Source: Flavobacteriales bacterium CG_4_10_14_0_2_um_filter_35_18 (GTDB lineage Bacteria > Bacteroidota > Bacteroidia > Flavobacteriales > Flavobacteriaceae). Taken from it: a stretch of DNA of 48,833 bases. This document shows positions 9,598 through 18,286 of the stretch, piece after piece (positions within the stretch are counted from its first letter, which is position 1; each line of letters starts with the position of its first letter). The DNA is taken from NCBI GenBank assembly GCA_002793215.1, contig PFPU01000141.1, forward strand, positions 1 through 48,833, in the 5' to 3' direction. A program made the translations under genes and the position numbers. The notes beneath the pieces are model-generated. The model was given only the letters and a program-made list of their open reading frames with translations. It searched no databases and was not told the origin of the DNA.

Positions 9598-12141
9598 TTA
9601 ATCTTGTCCTACAAAAAATAAAGCATTGCAAAATAGCAATTTTCCATTTTGCCAAAAGCTTCTAAACAAAGGGTCATCTACCAAATAAATTACTTCGCCA
9701 CGCCCCTTTGGTTCAACACCAAAAACTAGAGATTCGTTGGTGTTTTCAATGGCATATTTACCTGCAAATCCGCTTATTAAATCTTTTTTATTTTTAATAA
9801 CACTCACGTTATAAGCATTTTTTAAATAGGGATATTTAATAGCATTTAATTTTAAAGTATAATAATGTTTAGGATATCCAAAGGCTAAGGGGTTGGTATT
9901 ATCGAGTGTTGCTTTAAAAATACTGCCGCCAATAAAGCTTGAAATGCTGTTGCGTTCTTGTTCGTCAAAAGGCAAGAGTATTTCGGCTTTTTTAATGATT
10001 TCTTTTTTATCACTAGCCTCGGCCTTTTCCTTATCGGATGCAAAATTAGAAATATCAAATTCGTCGCTATCTGCAAAAGCACTCACTGCGCCATCAACCA
10101 CAATTAACTTACCGCCATCTTGAACCCAATTTTTTAGTTTTTCTAAATTATCTTTACTCAAAACCCTTGAATAATAACCATCTGGAATAACCAAAACCGT
10201 ATAGGTATTTAGGTCTATTCTGTTAAAATAATCGCTACCTATTTTTGTAATTGGGTAATGCAATTGCTGTTCAAAAAATTGCCAATAAGCACCATAACTT
10301 GTTGATGATGTTTCGTTTCCAGTTAATAAAGCTATTTTTGGTGCTTTGATATAGGTCACGGCACTCGAACCAAAATCTTTACCCTGATCAACAAACCCGG
10401 TGTTTACGGCCGTAATGTTTCGTTGGTATTTTTTAGATATATCAATTACTAATTGATTAAAATTAGCAAGCGCTTCATTTCCTTTTTTGGTGATGATGAG
10501 TGTGCCAGCTTCATAATTTTTTCCTTCCACTTTAAAAGCACCGGTTGAAAAGCGGACTTTTACTTTTTGTTGTAATAAATCGGCTAAAAATTCGGCATCT
10601 TTAACATCATCCCATTTAGCCAAATAAGCATAAGGCGCGGAACTTGCATAAACAGAATTTTCGCCTAAATTGTCAATATAATCTTGAATAGTGAGCTTTG
10701 TTTTAAGAGCAAAAGCATCTAAACCACGCGCATAGGGAACTGCCCATGCGGTGATATCATAGGTAAGCGAATCTTTTAATTTGGTTTGGGGTTCGAATAA
10801 GGCTTTTACCAATCGGGCTTTTGGTTGTGCTAAGTTTATGACCAAATCGGAAGTTTGTAATTTGGTATTTAAAAGCGCATTGTCTTGATAGCTAAATCCG
10901 CTAACTTGCGTCAGTATTTTAGGGCTACCATAGCTAATTCTATGGGCATCTAAAAAGGCTTTTAAACTGTTTATTTTATCTAAACCATTGCTACCTTTAA
11001 CAACATAGCTTTGGTAAATTCCATTTGGCTTATTCTGATTTTCATTAAAGTACTTGCTAAACGCCTCCACTAATTGTTGCGAATTATTGGAAGCCACTTC
11101 AATAGTTGATAAACTGGTGGTATAATGGTGTGTTAACCGATCTTTTAGGGTTAAAATATCTTCATCTTGAGTGGTAATTCCTAAACCAGCTCTAATGCCA
11201 GCTTGCTCATAAGTCATCCCAACAGCGCCACTATACATTGGATAGGTATCGCCATAACTGGGATATAACAAATCAAAAACTTCTTTAGTAAAATAAAGCC
11301 ACCCATTTTTATCGAAATACTTGGCGTGATTTTTACCTATTTTAATTTGAAAGTCACGTTGAAATTGGGTTACAACTTCGTGATAAGGTTCGGCTGCGGG
11401 TGCAAAATAATAAGGCGAATTATAACCTTGTTCGTGAAAATCGACATGAACATTTGGCAACCATTCATTATAGATTTTAATACGGGCAACCGTTTCTTTT
11501 TGTGACATCCAAGCCCAATCTCTATTTAAATCGAATAAATAGTGGTTGGCGCGTCCACCTGGCCAAGGTTCATGATGTTCAACATCATCGGGATTGACGT
11601 TATAAGGCGTATTTTTTATTTGATTATACCAACTTACATAACGCTCTCTGCCGTCAGGATTGATACAAGGGTCTAAAATAACTACCGTATTTTTTAACCA
11701 ATTTTTGGTTTCCAAATTTTTAGGGTCAACTAAAGCAAATAAGGTTTTCATAGAAGCTTCAGTGCTACTCGCTTCGTTGCCATGAACATTATAACTCAGC
11801 CAAACAATTGAAATGGTATTCGCTTGCTCTTGGCCGGCTAACAAACCCGCTGCTTTTAAATGGTTGGTTCTGATGTTTTCTAAATTGGTAAAATTTTCGG
11901 GCGAAGTGATTATTGCAAGCTCTAAGGGTCTATGTTCATTAGTTTCACCGTATTGAATCAATTTAACATTGGCATTGTTAGACGCAATATATTTAAAGTA
12001 TTCAGTCACTTTATCATGTCTGGTAAAGCGCGCTCCCAGTTCATAACCCAAAAATTCGTCAGGAGATTGTGTTTGCGATAAAATGGTGGTAAAACTAAAT
12101 AAGATTAGTAAAGCTGCAAAGCTTTTTAAGTTGTTTTTCAT
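9598..12141 (-). CDS. Secreted M14-family zinc metallopeptidase with C-terminal GATase-like domain
   Basis: Exported peptidase of 847 residues. The signal is LKSFAALLILFSFTTILSQ. The M14 carboxypeptidase domain shows zinc ligands His120 and Glu123 in VHGNE, the substrate motif NPDGRERY (161-168), DLNRDW around residue 207 and a third ligand, most likely His236, in DFHEQGY. The second half has a class-I glutamine-amidotransferase-like segment (LKNWVQDGGKLIVVDG) with no sign of a catalytic cysteine. This two-part layout is known from Bacteroidota M14 proteins. The frame opens at 12189, but a -7 box at 12162-12169 favours the ATG at 12141. It lies 40 bp after the DUF5916 gene. Confidence 0.9.
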   Translation of the reverse strand: MKNNLKSFAALLILFSFTTILSQTQSPDEFLGYELGARFTRHDKVTEYFKYIASNNANVKLIQYGETNEHRPLELAIITSPENFTNLENIRTNHLKAAGLLAGQEQANTISIVWLSYNVHGNEASSTEASMKTLFALVDPKNLETKNWLKNTVVILDPCINPDGRERYVSWYNQIKNTPYNVNPDDVEHHEPWPGGRANHYLFDLNRDWAWMSQKETVARIKIYNEWLPNVHVDFHEQGYNSPYYFAPAAEPYHEVVTQFQRDFQIKIGKNHAKYFDKNGWLYFTKEVFDLLYPSYGDTYPMYSGAVGMTYEQAGIRAGLGITTQDEDILTLKDRLTHHYTTSLSTIEVASNNSQQLVEAFSKYFNENQNKPNGIYQSYVVKGSNGLDKINSLKAFLDAHRISYGSPKILTQVSGFSYQDNALLNTKLQTSDLVINLAQPKARLVKALFEPQTKLKDSLTYDITAWAVPYARGLDAFALKTKLTIQDYIDNLGENSVYASSAPYAYLAKWDDVKDAEFLADLLQQKVKVRFSTGAFKVEGKNYEAGTLIITKKGNEALANFNQLVIDISKKYQRNITAVNTGFVDQGKDFGSSAVTYIKAPKIALLTGNETSSTSYGAYWQFFEQQLHYPITKIGSDYFNRIDLNTYTVLVIPDGYYSRVLSKDNLEKLKNWVQDGGKLIVVDGAVSAFADSDEFDISNFASDKEKAEASDKKEIIKKAEILLPFDEQERNSISSFIGGSIFKATLDNTNPLAFGYPKHYYTLKLNAIKYPYLKNAYNVSVIKNKKDLISGFAGKYAIENTNESLVFGVEPKGRGEVIYLVDDPLFRSFWQNGKLLFCNALFFVGQD

Positions 12142-12161
12142 AGTTTGTCTAATTAAAAAAT

Positions 12162-12169
12162 CAAATATA
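12162..12169 (-). promoter_or_regulatory. -7 box of the M14 peptidase gene
   Basis: Minus strand TATATTTG, a match to TAnnTTTG, 20 bp upstream of the ATG at 12141 and within the short gap after the DUF5916 gene. It indicates that the peptidase can be transcribed on its own. Confidence 0.55.
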
Positions 12170-12181
12170 AATAATACTTGG

Positions 12182-14377
12182 CTAAACATTTAGCCAATAC
12201 GTAAATTTTAATATAAGGGCTCGAGTTCGGGGTGAAAAATCGGTTGTTCTGTAATTGTCGTTGTAAACAATAAACAAATCGGATAAAGGTTTAAAGCGCC
12301 ATTGAAGGCGGGAGTTTATTCCTAAAGATTCGTTTTGATTTGAATATTGAATAAAAGTTGACCAGTATAATTTTTTATTAAATGTCAGATCAATTTTTGG
12401 TCCGATAAGCCAAATTGAAGTAGATGAATAAGGCTGTGGCAAGCTGATATAGTTGTAATTAATTTTGATAGATGCCGCAACTATAGGTTGTTTTCTTAAA
12501 TTTAAGTCGGCATTGATACCATATCTGTTTCCATTAAAAAATTGACCAAAAATGCCTCTAATATTATAAGAAAACTCATCGCGTCTATCAGAGCTGTATC
12601 TCAATTCAAAATCGGAATAATAAAATCCCTGATTAGCAGGAAGTGGAATGGCATTTTCTTTACCAGTCGGTTCAAAATCGTCTAACAAAAAAGTAAAATT
12701 ATTATTTACAGTAACTTCAAATTGTGATTGGTTTTTAAAGGTTGCGCTCCAAGATAATTGGTGTAAATAATCTGATTTTTTAAAATTTGAGTCTGGTTTC
12801 CAAATGAATTCAGAGCTAAATGTAAATCGATGCGTATCAAAAATACTGTGATTAGGATAAAAAATACGTTCATAACTTGGCCTGAATTTTAAAGCATCTG
12901 TTCTATTTATAAAACCTAAATCTGAATTAAAATCATTCCCTACATACAGACTACTAAAGCCAACTTTGTTAAAACGAGAATTGTATTCTAAATTAGCTCC
13001 AGCCGATTTATCTTTATCCCCCGCATTTGGTGTAAATGATTTGTGTGCAAAAAAATTTCCAACCCACTTATTACTTTGGGAGGCAAGTTTATAATCGATG
13101 CCAATTACTCTGTTGTAATTACTTTGTGGTGTTAGGTAATCGGCTTTTGACGTGTTTTGGCGATTTATAAAAACTAAACCAACGTTAGAGCGACTAAAAA
13201 CTTTATGTTGCAGAGCCAACACCGTATTGTTATTGGCATTGATATGGTTTGTAGCATCTTCGACGGTTTGGATGTTTAAAAATCCTAGGCGCAAATCATC
13301 ATTGAGTTTTCCGCTTAAGCGAATGCCTCCCACAATTTTATTTTCAATGGGGTCTCCATTTAAATCCTCGGCAACCCCAATGCGTCTTGAAAAAAATGGA
13401 TTTGCCTCTCTATTGTCGCCAAAATCGCTAAACAAATCGCTATTTTCAATAAAAAATTGACGCTTTTCGGGCAAGGAAATTTCGAATCGTGTTAAGTTTA
13501 CAACTTGGTCGTCGGCTTCAACTTGCGAAAAATCGGGATTTATCGTAAGGTCTAAATTCATACTATTGCCAATGGGGACTTTAATATCTCCCCCAAAATT
13601 TATGTTGTCAAGTTTGGTTTGGTTTTCAAAATCTTTTGAGGTTTGTACTTTTGTATAAGGAATTATAGAAAGTGGCGTGGTAGATTTAGATAAAGGTTTT
13701 TCAAAATTCATTTCGGCCATAAAAGCCAAACCAAAAATCAGTTGATTTTTTGGAATGTTCATTAAAGAACTTTGTTCATTTGATTGTGCATCAAACCGAT
13801 AAGCATTAAAACGCCATTTAGTTTCACCTTCTCTAAATTTAAAATCTGCAAGCGGAATGGCCATTTCGGCAATCCAATACCCATCGTATATTTTGGAGGC
13901 ATTGATCCATTTGGTATCCCAACTGGTATTAAATCCGCGCAAATCAGTACCACCACCCGAAATTAAGGCTTCTCTTTGTACTCCAAAAGGGTTTGTTCCA
14001 AAAAAGAATGCATTTGATCCATCGTTAAAAGTGTCGAAAAGCAAGCTAACATTGTCATTTCCTGTGGCTCTAAAATCGCGACGATAGGAAGGAATGATGT
14101 ATTTTTTTCCTTTAGAATTTAATTTGATACCGATATACAGATTTTTAGAATCATAGGCCATCAAAATTTCGGTATCATATTGGGCGTGAACGGAATCTGT
14201 AGGAAAATACTGCCAAAAATCGGCTATTGCACCTGCCAATTGCCAAGCTTCATCATTTAATTCCCCATCAATTTTAATGGGTTTGTCAATCCATTTAACC
14301 TTAAATGTTTTTGGTTGTTGTGAATAAACTTTAACCGATATCAAAAAAATTATAACAGCAACCAACTTAAACTTCAT
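12182..14377 (-). CDS. CBM9-like / DUF5916 outer-membrane protein
   Basis: Protein of 731 residues with a signal peptide (LVAVIIFLISVKVYSQ). Residues 25-215 are a carbohydrate-binding family 9-like sandwich (KIDGELNDEAWQ, ILMAYDSKNLYIGIKL, GYWIAEMAIPLADF). From about residue 225 the sequence consists of alternating aromatic and polar strands typical of the DUF5916 outer-membrane beta barrel, ending in the aromatic strand LILKFTYWLNV as barrels do. It is likely to be surface exposed, but its ligand is unknown and sugar binding should not be assumed. It precedes the M14 peptidase, so the pair may act on extracellular peptides. Confidence 0.88.
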   Translation of the reverse strand: MKFKLVAVIIFLISVKVYSQQPKTFKVKWIDKPIKIDGELNDEAWQLAGAIADFWQYFPTDSVHAQYDTEILMAYDSKNLYIGIKLNSKGKKYIIPSYRRDFRATGNDNVSLLFDTFNDGSNAFFFGTNPFGVQREALISGGGTDLRGFNTSWDTKWINASKIYDGYWIAEMAIPLADFKFREGETKWRFNAYRFDAQSNEQSSLMNIPKNQLIFGLAFMAEMNFEKPLSKSTTPLSIIPYTKVQTSKDFENQTKLDNINFGGDIKVPIGNSMNLDLTINPDFSQVEADDQVVNLTRFEISLPEKRQFFIENSDLFSDFGDNREANPFFSRRIGVAEDLNGDPIENKIVGGIRLSGKLNDDLRLGFLNIQTVEDATNHINANNNTVLALQHKVFSRSNVGLVFINRQNTSKADYLTPQSNYNRVIGIDYKLASQSNKWVGNFFAHKSFTPNAGDKDKSAGANLEYNSRFNKVGFSSLYVGNDFNSDLGFINRTDALKFRPSYERIFYPNHSIFDTHRFTFSSEFIWKPDSNFKKSDYLHQLSWSATFKNQSQFEVTVNNNFTFLLDDFEPTGKENAIPLPANQGFYYSDFELRYSSDRRDEFSYNIRGIFGQFFNGNRYGINADLNLRKQPIVAASIKINYNYISLPQPYSSTSIWLIGPKIDLTFNKKLYWSTFIQYSNQNESLGINSRLQWRFKPLSDLFIVYNDNYRTTDFSPRTRALILKFTYWLNV

Positions 14378-14402
14378 AGAAGGAATTTATTTTTTTAAAG
14401 CC

Positions 14403-14410
14403 CAAATGTA
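14403..14410 (-). promoter_or_regulatory. -7 box of the DUF5916 gene
   Basis: Minus strand TACATTTG, matching TAnnTTTG, 25 bp upstream of the ATG at 14377. The same octamer precedes the SPFH and CDGSH genes. Confidence 0.55.
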
Positions 14411-14424
14411 AGTAAAAAGATTGT

Positions 14425-14607
14425 TTATTGATTATTTTCGGGTGTATTTGTTGGTTCATTGGGTAGGCGCTTAGCCTCTTTTAAAATTTTAGTCAGCATC
14501 CACTCAATCTGTCCATTGGTGGATCTAAACTCGTCAGCAGCCCATTTTTCTACAGCCTTTAATAAGGCTTGGTTGATGCGGAGTGCAAATGCTTTTTTAA
14601 CTGACAT
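14425..14607 (-). CDS. Arc-like ribbon-helix-helix DNA-binding protein
   Basis: Small protein of 60 residues that looks like a complete ribbon-helix-helix fold. The beta strand is KKAFALRI (4-11), helix A is NQALLKAVEKWAADEF and helix B is NGQIEWMLTKILKEAK, with the turn residues between them as in Arc/MetJ-type repressors. A short polar tail follows. Such proteins dimerise and bind tandem operator half-sites. It is the last gene of the SPFH operon, 4 bp after the hydrolase stop. A tandem 11-bp repeat at the operon's promoter (16954-16975) is a plausible operator, making it a candidate autoregulator. No toxin gene adjoins it. Confidence 0.85.
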   Translation of the reverse strand: MSVKKAFALRINQALLKAVEKWAADEFRSTNGQIEWMLTKILKEAKRLPNEPTNTPENNQ

Positions 14608-14611
14608 TGCT

Positions 14612-15547
14612 TTAGATTTTATTTATAAATTCTATAATGGTTTCAACTAAAATGGGCATTACTGGCAATTCAGGTTTGGTATATGACAGCTGATTTTCTT
14701 GAAGGTCTCCTTTAATTTCTTTAAAGATATGGTTCATATTTTCAATGCGTATAAAAGTGCTTTTTATATTTGCTTGGTGCAGTAGCTCTGCATCGGTAAC
14801 CGGAACTTGAATATCTTTTGAGCCGTTAATTAGCAATATTGGAACGCTAAGTTTTTTTATTTCGCTTTGCGGATTATATCGCATCCAATTGATTAAAAAT
14901 GGTTGAACCGAAGGTCTAAAAACCGACAGCAACAAGGGCGGTATATTTTTAACTAATTGGCCTTGCTTTAAGGAATCTAAAACCACTTGCGTGGGAGCTG
15001 CCAAAAAGGGTGCTTGATTGTTAATTTGTTCGTAAAGAATCTCGGCAATCGGTCGGCCAGCACCCTCTAAAGAAATAAAACCATCAGATTGATTGGCAAC
15101 TAGTATAGCTACCAAACTCCCCTGACTGTGACCGGCTACAACAATTTTAGAAAAGCGTTTGTCCTTTTTAAAATAGGCAATACTATTTTTTGCATCCTCT
15201 ATAAAATCATCAAATAAAAGGTTTTCTTCTTTAAAATCTTTGCGTTTTAAAAGGGTAATCACATTTTTATCGAAGCGGAAAGTCGCTATTTTTTTATCCG
15301 ACAAGGCTTCGGCTAAAAACTTAGTAGCATTGGTTTGCATCATCCCTTGATTGCCATTTCTATCGGTGGGACCAGAACCGGGAATAATAATGATTAGTTT
15401 TGGACTTTTAACATTATTAGGCATTAATAACGTGCCATTTATCGCAATTTTTGTTGACGGAATTGCAAGTTCTGTTTCGGTAAAATCTTTGGTTTGAGCT
15501 GTTAAAATGTTGGTAATAAAGAGACTGATAATAACAATTTTTTTCAT
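14612..15547 (-). CDS. Exported alpha/beta hydrolase
   Basis: Predicted serine hydrolase of 311 residues with a cleavable signal (MKKIVIISLFITNILTAQ). The oxyanion region is PGSGPTDRNG (56-65), and the nucleophile elbow GHSQGS places the catalytic serine at 141. Asp in NGSKDIQVP and His in NMNHIF complete a likely triad. The lid region (about 165-225) is rich in Pro and Leu. The ATG at 15547 overlaps the stop of the DUF1648 gene as ATGA, so translation is coupled. The longer frame to 15634 is rejected because it lacks a signal peptide at its start. Substrate unknown; the fold covers esterases, peptidases and lipases. Confidence 0.88.
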   Translation of the reverse strand: MKKIVIISLFITNILTAQTKDFTETELAIPSTKIAINGTLLMPNNVKSPKLIIIIPGSGPTDRNGNQGMMQTNATKFLAEALSDKKIATFRFDKNVITLLKRKDFKEENLLFDDFIEDAKNSIAYFKKDKRFSKIVVAGHSQGSLVAILVANQSDGFISLEGAGRPIAEILYEQINNQAPFLAAPTQVVLDSLKQGQLVKNIPPLLLSVFRPSVQPFLINWMRYNPQSEIKKLSVPILLINGSKDIQVPVTDAELLHQANIKSTFIRIENMNHIFKEIKGDLQENQLSYTKPELPVMPILVETIIEFINKI

Positions 15548-16080
15548 TTTGATTTCTTGTTTTTTAATAATGATAACGCAAAAACGCTTAACCCACCTAT
15601 CATAGCAATTGCTAAAACCATTGGCGTGAACCATTTATCCATTACGGGGGTTGTTTTATTGTTTGCGCTATTAATAATTTTATAAACGATAAAATAAAAG
15701 ATCAGCATTACAAACAAATTGACAAAACGCATCATGCGCGTTGCCAATCGGTATTGTTGCTCAGCATTTTTGGGTGTTATCTTTACAATATAATTAAACT
15801 TATGTGGAATTTTATACAAAAAAATTAATCCCACAAAAAGAGCTATCCCTAAAACTGGCAAAATTAAAATACTTTGCTTTTTACCGTAATCATCCACATT
15901 CCCTTTATCGCCAAAGTGCGTTGGGATTTGACTGGGCAAATCGGCATAATTTTGAAAAACCATCGCTAACATTAGCAATAAAAATACAAGCGAACAGCCA
16001 TCTAATATTTTATCGAGAACTGTGGCTTCAATTTTTATGCGCGGACGCTCATCATATTTTTTAAACAAATTAATTAGCAT
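15544..16080 (-). CDS. DUF1648 integral membrane protein, SdpI-like
   Basis: Membrane protein of 178 residues. Four hydrophobic segments are visible, at about 28-46, 71-89, 117-137 and 152-170. The diagnostic DUF1648 motif LPSQIPTHFGDKGNVDDYG (48-66) lies after the first. This domain forms the N-terminal part of SdpI, the Bacillus immunity protein for the SdpC toxin, but the SdpI-specific C-terminal part is not evident here. The gene starts 4 bp after the SPFH stop and overlaps the hydrolase start by 4 bp. An immunity role is only one possibility; membrane stress is equally compatible. Confidence 0.85.
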   Translation of the reverse strand: MLINLFKKYDERPRIKIEATVLDKILDGCSLVFLLLMLAMVFQNYADLPSQIPTHFGDKGNVDDYGKKQSILILPVLGIALFVGLIFLYKIPHKFNYIVKITPKNAEQQYRLATRMMRFVNLFVMLIFYFIVYKIINSANNKTTPVMDKWFTPMVLAIAMIGGLSVFALSLLKNKKSK

Positions 16081-16084
16081 TATT

Positions 16085-16945
16085 TTAAGTGTTTAAAGTG
16101 CCCGTATTGATGACCGGATTCACATCTTTATCAGCGCATAACACCACCATTAAGTTGCTCACCATAGCGGCTTTGCGGTCTTCGTCAAATTCAATAATAT
16201 TGTTTTCACTCAAACGATTTAAAGCCATTTCTACCATACTCACCGCGCCTTCAACAATTTTGTGACGTGCCGCAACAATAGCGGTTGCTTGTTGTCGTTT
16301 TAACATAGCTTGAGCAATTTCTTGGGCATAAGCTAAATAGGCAATCCGCGCTTCAAGCACCTCAATACCAGCTATTGCTAGGCGTTCTTCAATTTCAGCT
16401 TCCAAAGCTTTGCTCACTTCGTTTAAACTAGAACGCAAAGTGATGGCTTCTTTAACACCTTCATCTTCAAAATTATCATAAGGATACATACTAGCCAATT
16501 TGCGAACCGCCGCATCACTTTGAACCCGCACAAAATTTTCGTGATTATCAACTTCAAAGGCTGCTTTATAAGTGTCTTTTACACGCCAAACCAAGATGGT
16601 GCTTATCATAATTGGATTCCCTAATTTGTCGTTTACCTTTACGCGTTCGCTGTCAAAATTGCTGGCGCGCAATGATAAAAACTTTTTAGTATAAAACGGA
16701 TTTGCCCAAAAAAAGCCATTATCTTTTACCGTACCTACATATTTTCCAAAAAGCAATAACACTTTTGAAGTGTTAGGGTTTACAAGAAAAAATCCTGGTA
16801 AAGTAAAAACAAAAACTAAAATTAGCACAATAAACCAAGGATTGCCTAAACGTGCTATTCCAAAAATTCCAATAATTAGGGCTAGTAGGTTAACAATTAA
16901 CATGGCGTAGCCACTAGAAGGTTGAATAATGATTTCTTTTTTCAT
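16085..16945 (-). CDS. SPFH / Band 7 domain membrane protein
   Basis: Protein of 286 residues in the stomatin/prohibitin/flotillin superfamily. Two adjacent hydrophobic segments (about 14-31 and 36-55) anchor it. The SPFH domain runs from about 57 to 210 (VLLLFGKYVGTVKDNGFFWANP, then a long charged helix ending LEARIAYLAYAQEIAQAMLKRQQA). A short tail of about 50 residues follows. SPFH proteins build membrane cages or scaffolds that often regulate proteases. It is the first gene of an operon with DUF1648, hydrolase and RHH genes, with very short gaps. No NfeD or protease gene accompanies it, so the exported hydrolase is the obvious candidate partner. Confidence 0.93.
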   Translation of the reverse strand: MKKEIIIQPSSGYAMLIVNLLALIIGIFGIARLGNPWFIVLILVFVFTLPGFFLVNPNTSKVLLLFGKYVGTVKDNGFFWANPFYTKKFLSLRASNFDSERVKVNDKLGNPIMISTILVWRVKDTYKAAFEVDNHENFVRVQSDAAVRKLASMYPYDNFEDEGVKEAITLRSSLNEVSKALEAEIEERLAIAGIEVLEARIAYLAYAQEIAQAMLKRQQATAIVAARHKIVEGAVSMVEMALNRLSENNIIEFDEDRKAAMVSNLMVVLCADKDVNPVINTGTLNT

Positions 16946-16953
16946 TTTTAAAT

Positions 16954-16975
16954 TGATTTGATATTAATTTGATAT
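16954..16975 (-). promoter_or_regulatory. Tandem 11-bp direct repeat, candidate operator of the SPFH operon
   Basis: On the plus strand TGATTTGATAT (16954-16964) is followed at once by TAATTTGATAT (16965-16975), 10 of 11 bases identical. The 11-bp period is one helical turn, as for Arc-type half-sites. It lies just downstream of the -7 box (16978-16985), across the expected transcription start. Binding by the RHH protein is inferred. Confidence 0.45.
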
Positions 16976-16977
16976 CA

Positions 16978-16985
16978 CAAATGTA
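16978..16985 (-). promoter_or_regulatory. -7 box of the SPFH operon
   Basis: Minus strand TACATTTG, matching TAnnTTTG, 32 bp upstream of the SPFH ATG. The tandem repeat lies between box and gene. Confidence 0.6.
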
Positions 16986-17053
16986 ATAAAAAGTTTATGA
17001 TAAAATCAAATTATATTTTGAGATATCTTTATACTTTAGCAAAAATATTTGAA

Positions 17054-17839
17054 ATGAAAACAAAAATCACCCTCGCAACACTCATTTTATTTTCGATGAG
17101 CCTTTCTCTTTTTGCTAACAAACCCAATTGGGGCGCTACCGGGCACAGAACTGTTGGCGAAATAGCTGATAATCATTTATCTAGAAAGGCAAAAAAAGCC
17201 ATCGATAAACTCTTAGATTGTCATAGCTTGGCTTTCTACAGCAATTTTGCTGATGAGATAAAATCGGATAAGGCTTTTGATAACTATTACACTTGGCATT
17301 ATGTAAATTTTGAATTTGATACCAATTACGATCCTGCTAAAGCTGATAAAAAAGGCGATTTAATTCAGGGTTTACAAACTTGTATAAAAATTCTTAAAGA
17401 CCCGCTTTCATCTAATGAAGACAAGGTTTTTTATCTTAAAATGCTCATCCATTTTATGGGTGATTTGCACCAACCACTTCATGTGGGAAGAGGTGAAGAT
17501 AAAGGCGGAAATGACATTAAATTAAAATGGTTTAGAGAGTCGTCAAACCTTCACCGCGTTTGGGATAGCGATATGATTGACAGTTATAAAATGAGCTATT
17601 ATGAAATGGCTGATAACACCGATAAATTGTCGAAAGCCCAAGTTCAGTCGATACAAAAAGGGGGCCTATTAGATTGGGTTTATGAATCACAGGCTCTTGC
17701 CAAAACCGTTTATGCCTCGGTAAAAAATGACGATAACCTTTCTTACCGATATTCTTATGATTATTTGGCAACGGTTAGGCAGCAATTACAAAAAGGGGGT
17801 ATTCGCTTGGCAAAAGTTTTAAATGATATTTTTGGATAA
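17054..17839 (+). CDS. S1/P1-type zinc nuclease
   Basis: Exported nuclease of 261 residues that degrades single-stranded DNA and RNA with three zinc ions. The signal runs to LSLFA, leaving Trp26 near the mature N-terminus, where the family uses the N-terminal Trp as a zinc ligand. Other ligands are visible: His31 in TGHRT, Asp67, His82 in YTWHYVNF, His133, Asp137 and His143 in HFMGDLHQPLHVG, Asp154 in GGND, and His167 and Asp171 in NLHRVWDSD. All are intact. The start at 17054 gives a clean signal peptide; the frame is open from 16997. The gene is divergent from the SPFH operon and convergent with the Nudix gene. Confidence 0.93.
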   Translation: MKTKITLATLILFSMSLSLFANKPNWGATGHRTVGEIADNHLSRKAKKAIDKLLDCHSLAFYSNFADEIKSDKAFDNYYTWHYVNFEFDTNYDPAKADKKGDLIQGLQTCIKILKDPLSSNEDKVFYLKMLIHFMGDLHQPLHVGRGEDKGGNDIKLKWFRESSNLHRVWDSDMIDSYKMSYYEMADNTDKLSKAQVQSIQKGGLLDWVYESQALAKTVYASVKNDDNLSYRYSYDYLATVRQQLQKGGIRLAKVLNDIFG

Positions 17840-17890
17840 AATTAAAAAAGTGGCGTAAAAATTGTAATTAAAAAATTGCTTTGAACAAGC

Positions 17891-18286
17891 TTAAATCAAA
17901 TTGTGCTTGTGAACTAAGTCAATCACTTTGGCATAATCGAATGCCAATTCTAATTTTTTTGCTTCAGTAAAGGTAAACCAATTATAGTCGGTTATTTCTG
18001 CTTCTTGAATGCGTATTTCGCCAGACCAAGTTCCCAAAAAACGGTATAAAAAGCGGTTTTGCCAAGTTGCTGTTGTCAATATTTCGGTAGGAAAAAAATC
18101 GAGATTGACCTCTTCTTTTACTTCTCTAACAACATTTTGTTCGGCTGTTTCGCCCAATTCAGCGCGCCCTCCGGGGCAAGCCCAAAATCTTGGGTAAATT
18201 TGGGTGTAATTTGAACGCTTTATGAGCAGAATTTTATGTTCGTTTAAAATAATACCCGAAGCCGCTAAAACTTTATTTGTTGTCAT
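17891..18286 (-). CDS. Nudix hydrolase
   Basis: Small pyrophosphohydrolase of 131 residues acting on some nucleoside-diphosphate-linked substrate. The Nudix box begins at GRAELGETAEQ and continues REVKEEVNL, with the metal-binding Glu residues present, but the Gly before the last hydrophobic position is Asn. The upstream ACPGG and downstream TDYNWFTFTEAKKL are usual for ADP-ribose- or MutT-like members. The specificity cannot be read from the sequence. Its ATG shares one base with the CDGSH stop (TAATG), so it is translationally coupled to that gene. Confidence 0.9.
   Translation of the reverse strand: MTTNKVLAASGIILNEHKILLIKRSNYTQIYPRFWACPGGRAELGETAEQNVVREVKEEVNLDFFPTEILTTATWQNRFLYRFLGTWSGEIRIQEAEITDYNWFTFTEAKKLELAFDYAKVIDLVHKHNLI

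Noticed and set aside
14425-14607. RHH gene as an antitoxin
   Set aside because: No small toxin gene adjoins it; the neighbour is a 311-residue exported hydrolase with a signal peptide.
15548-15634. Upstream extension of the exported hydrolase
   Set aside because: It would overlap the DUF1648 gene by 91 bp and hide the signal peptide; the ATGA overlap at 15544-15547 is typical coupling.
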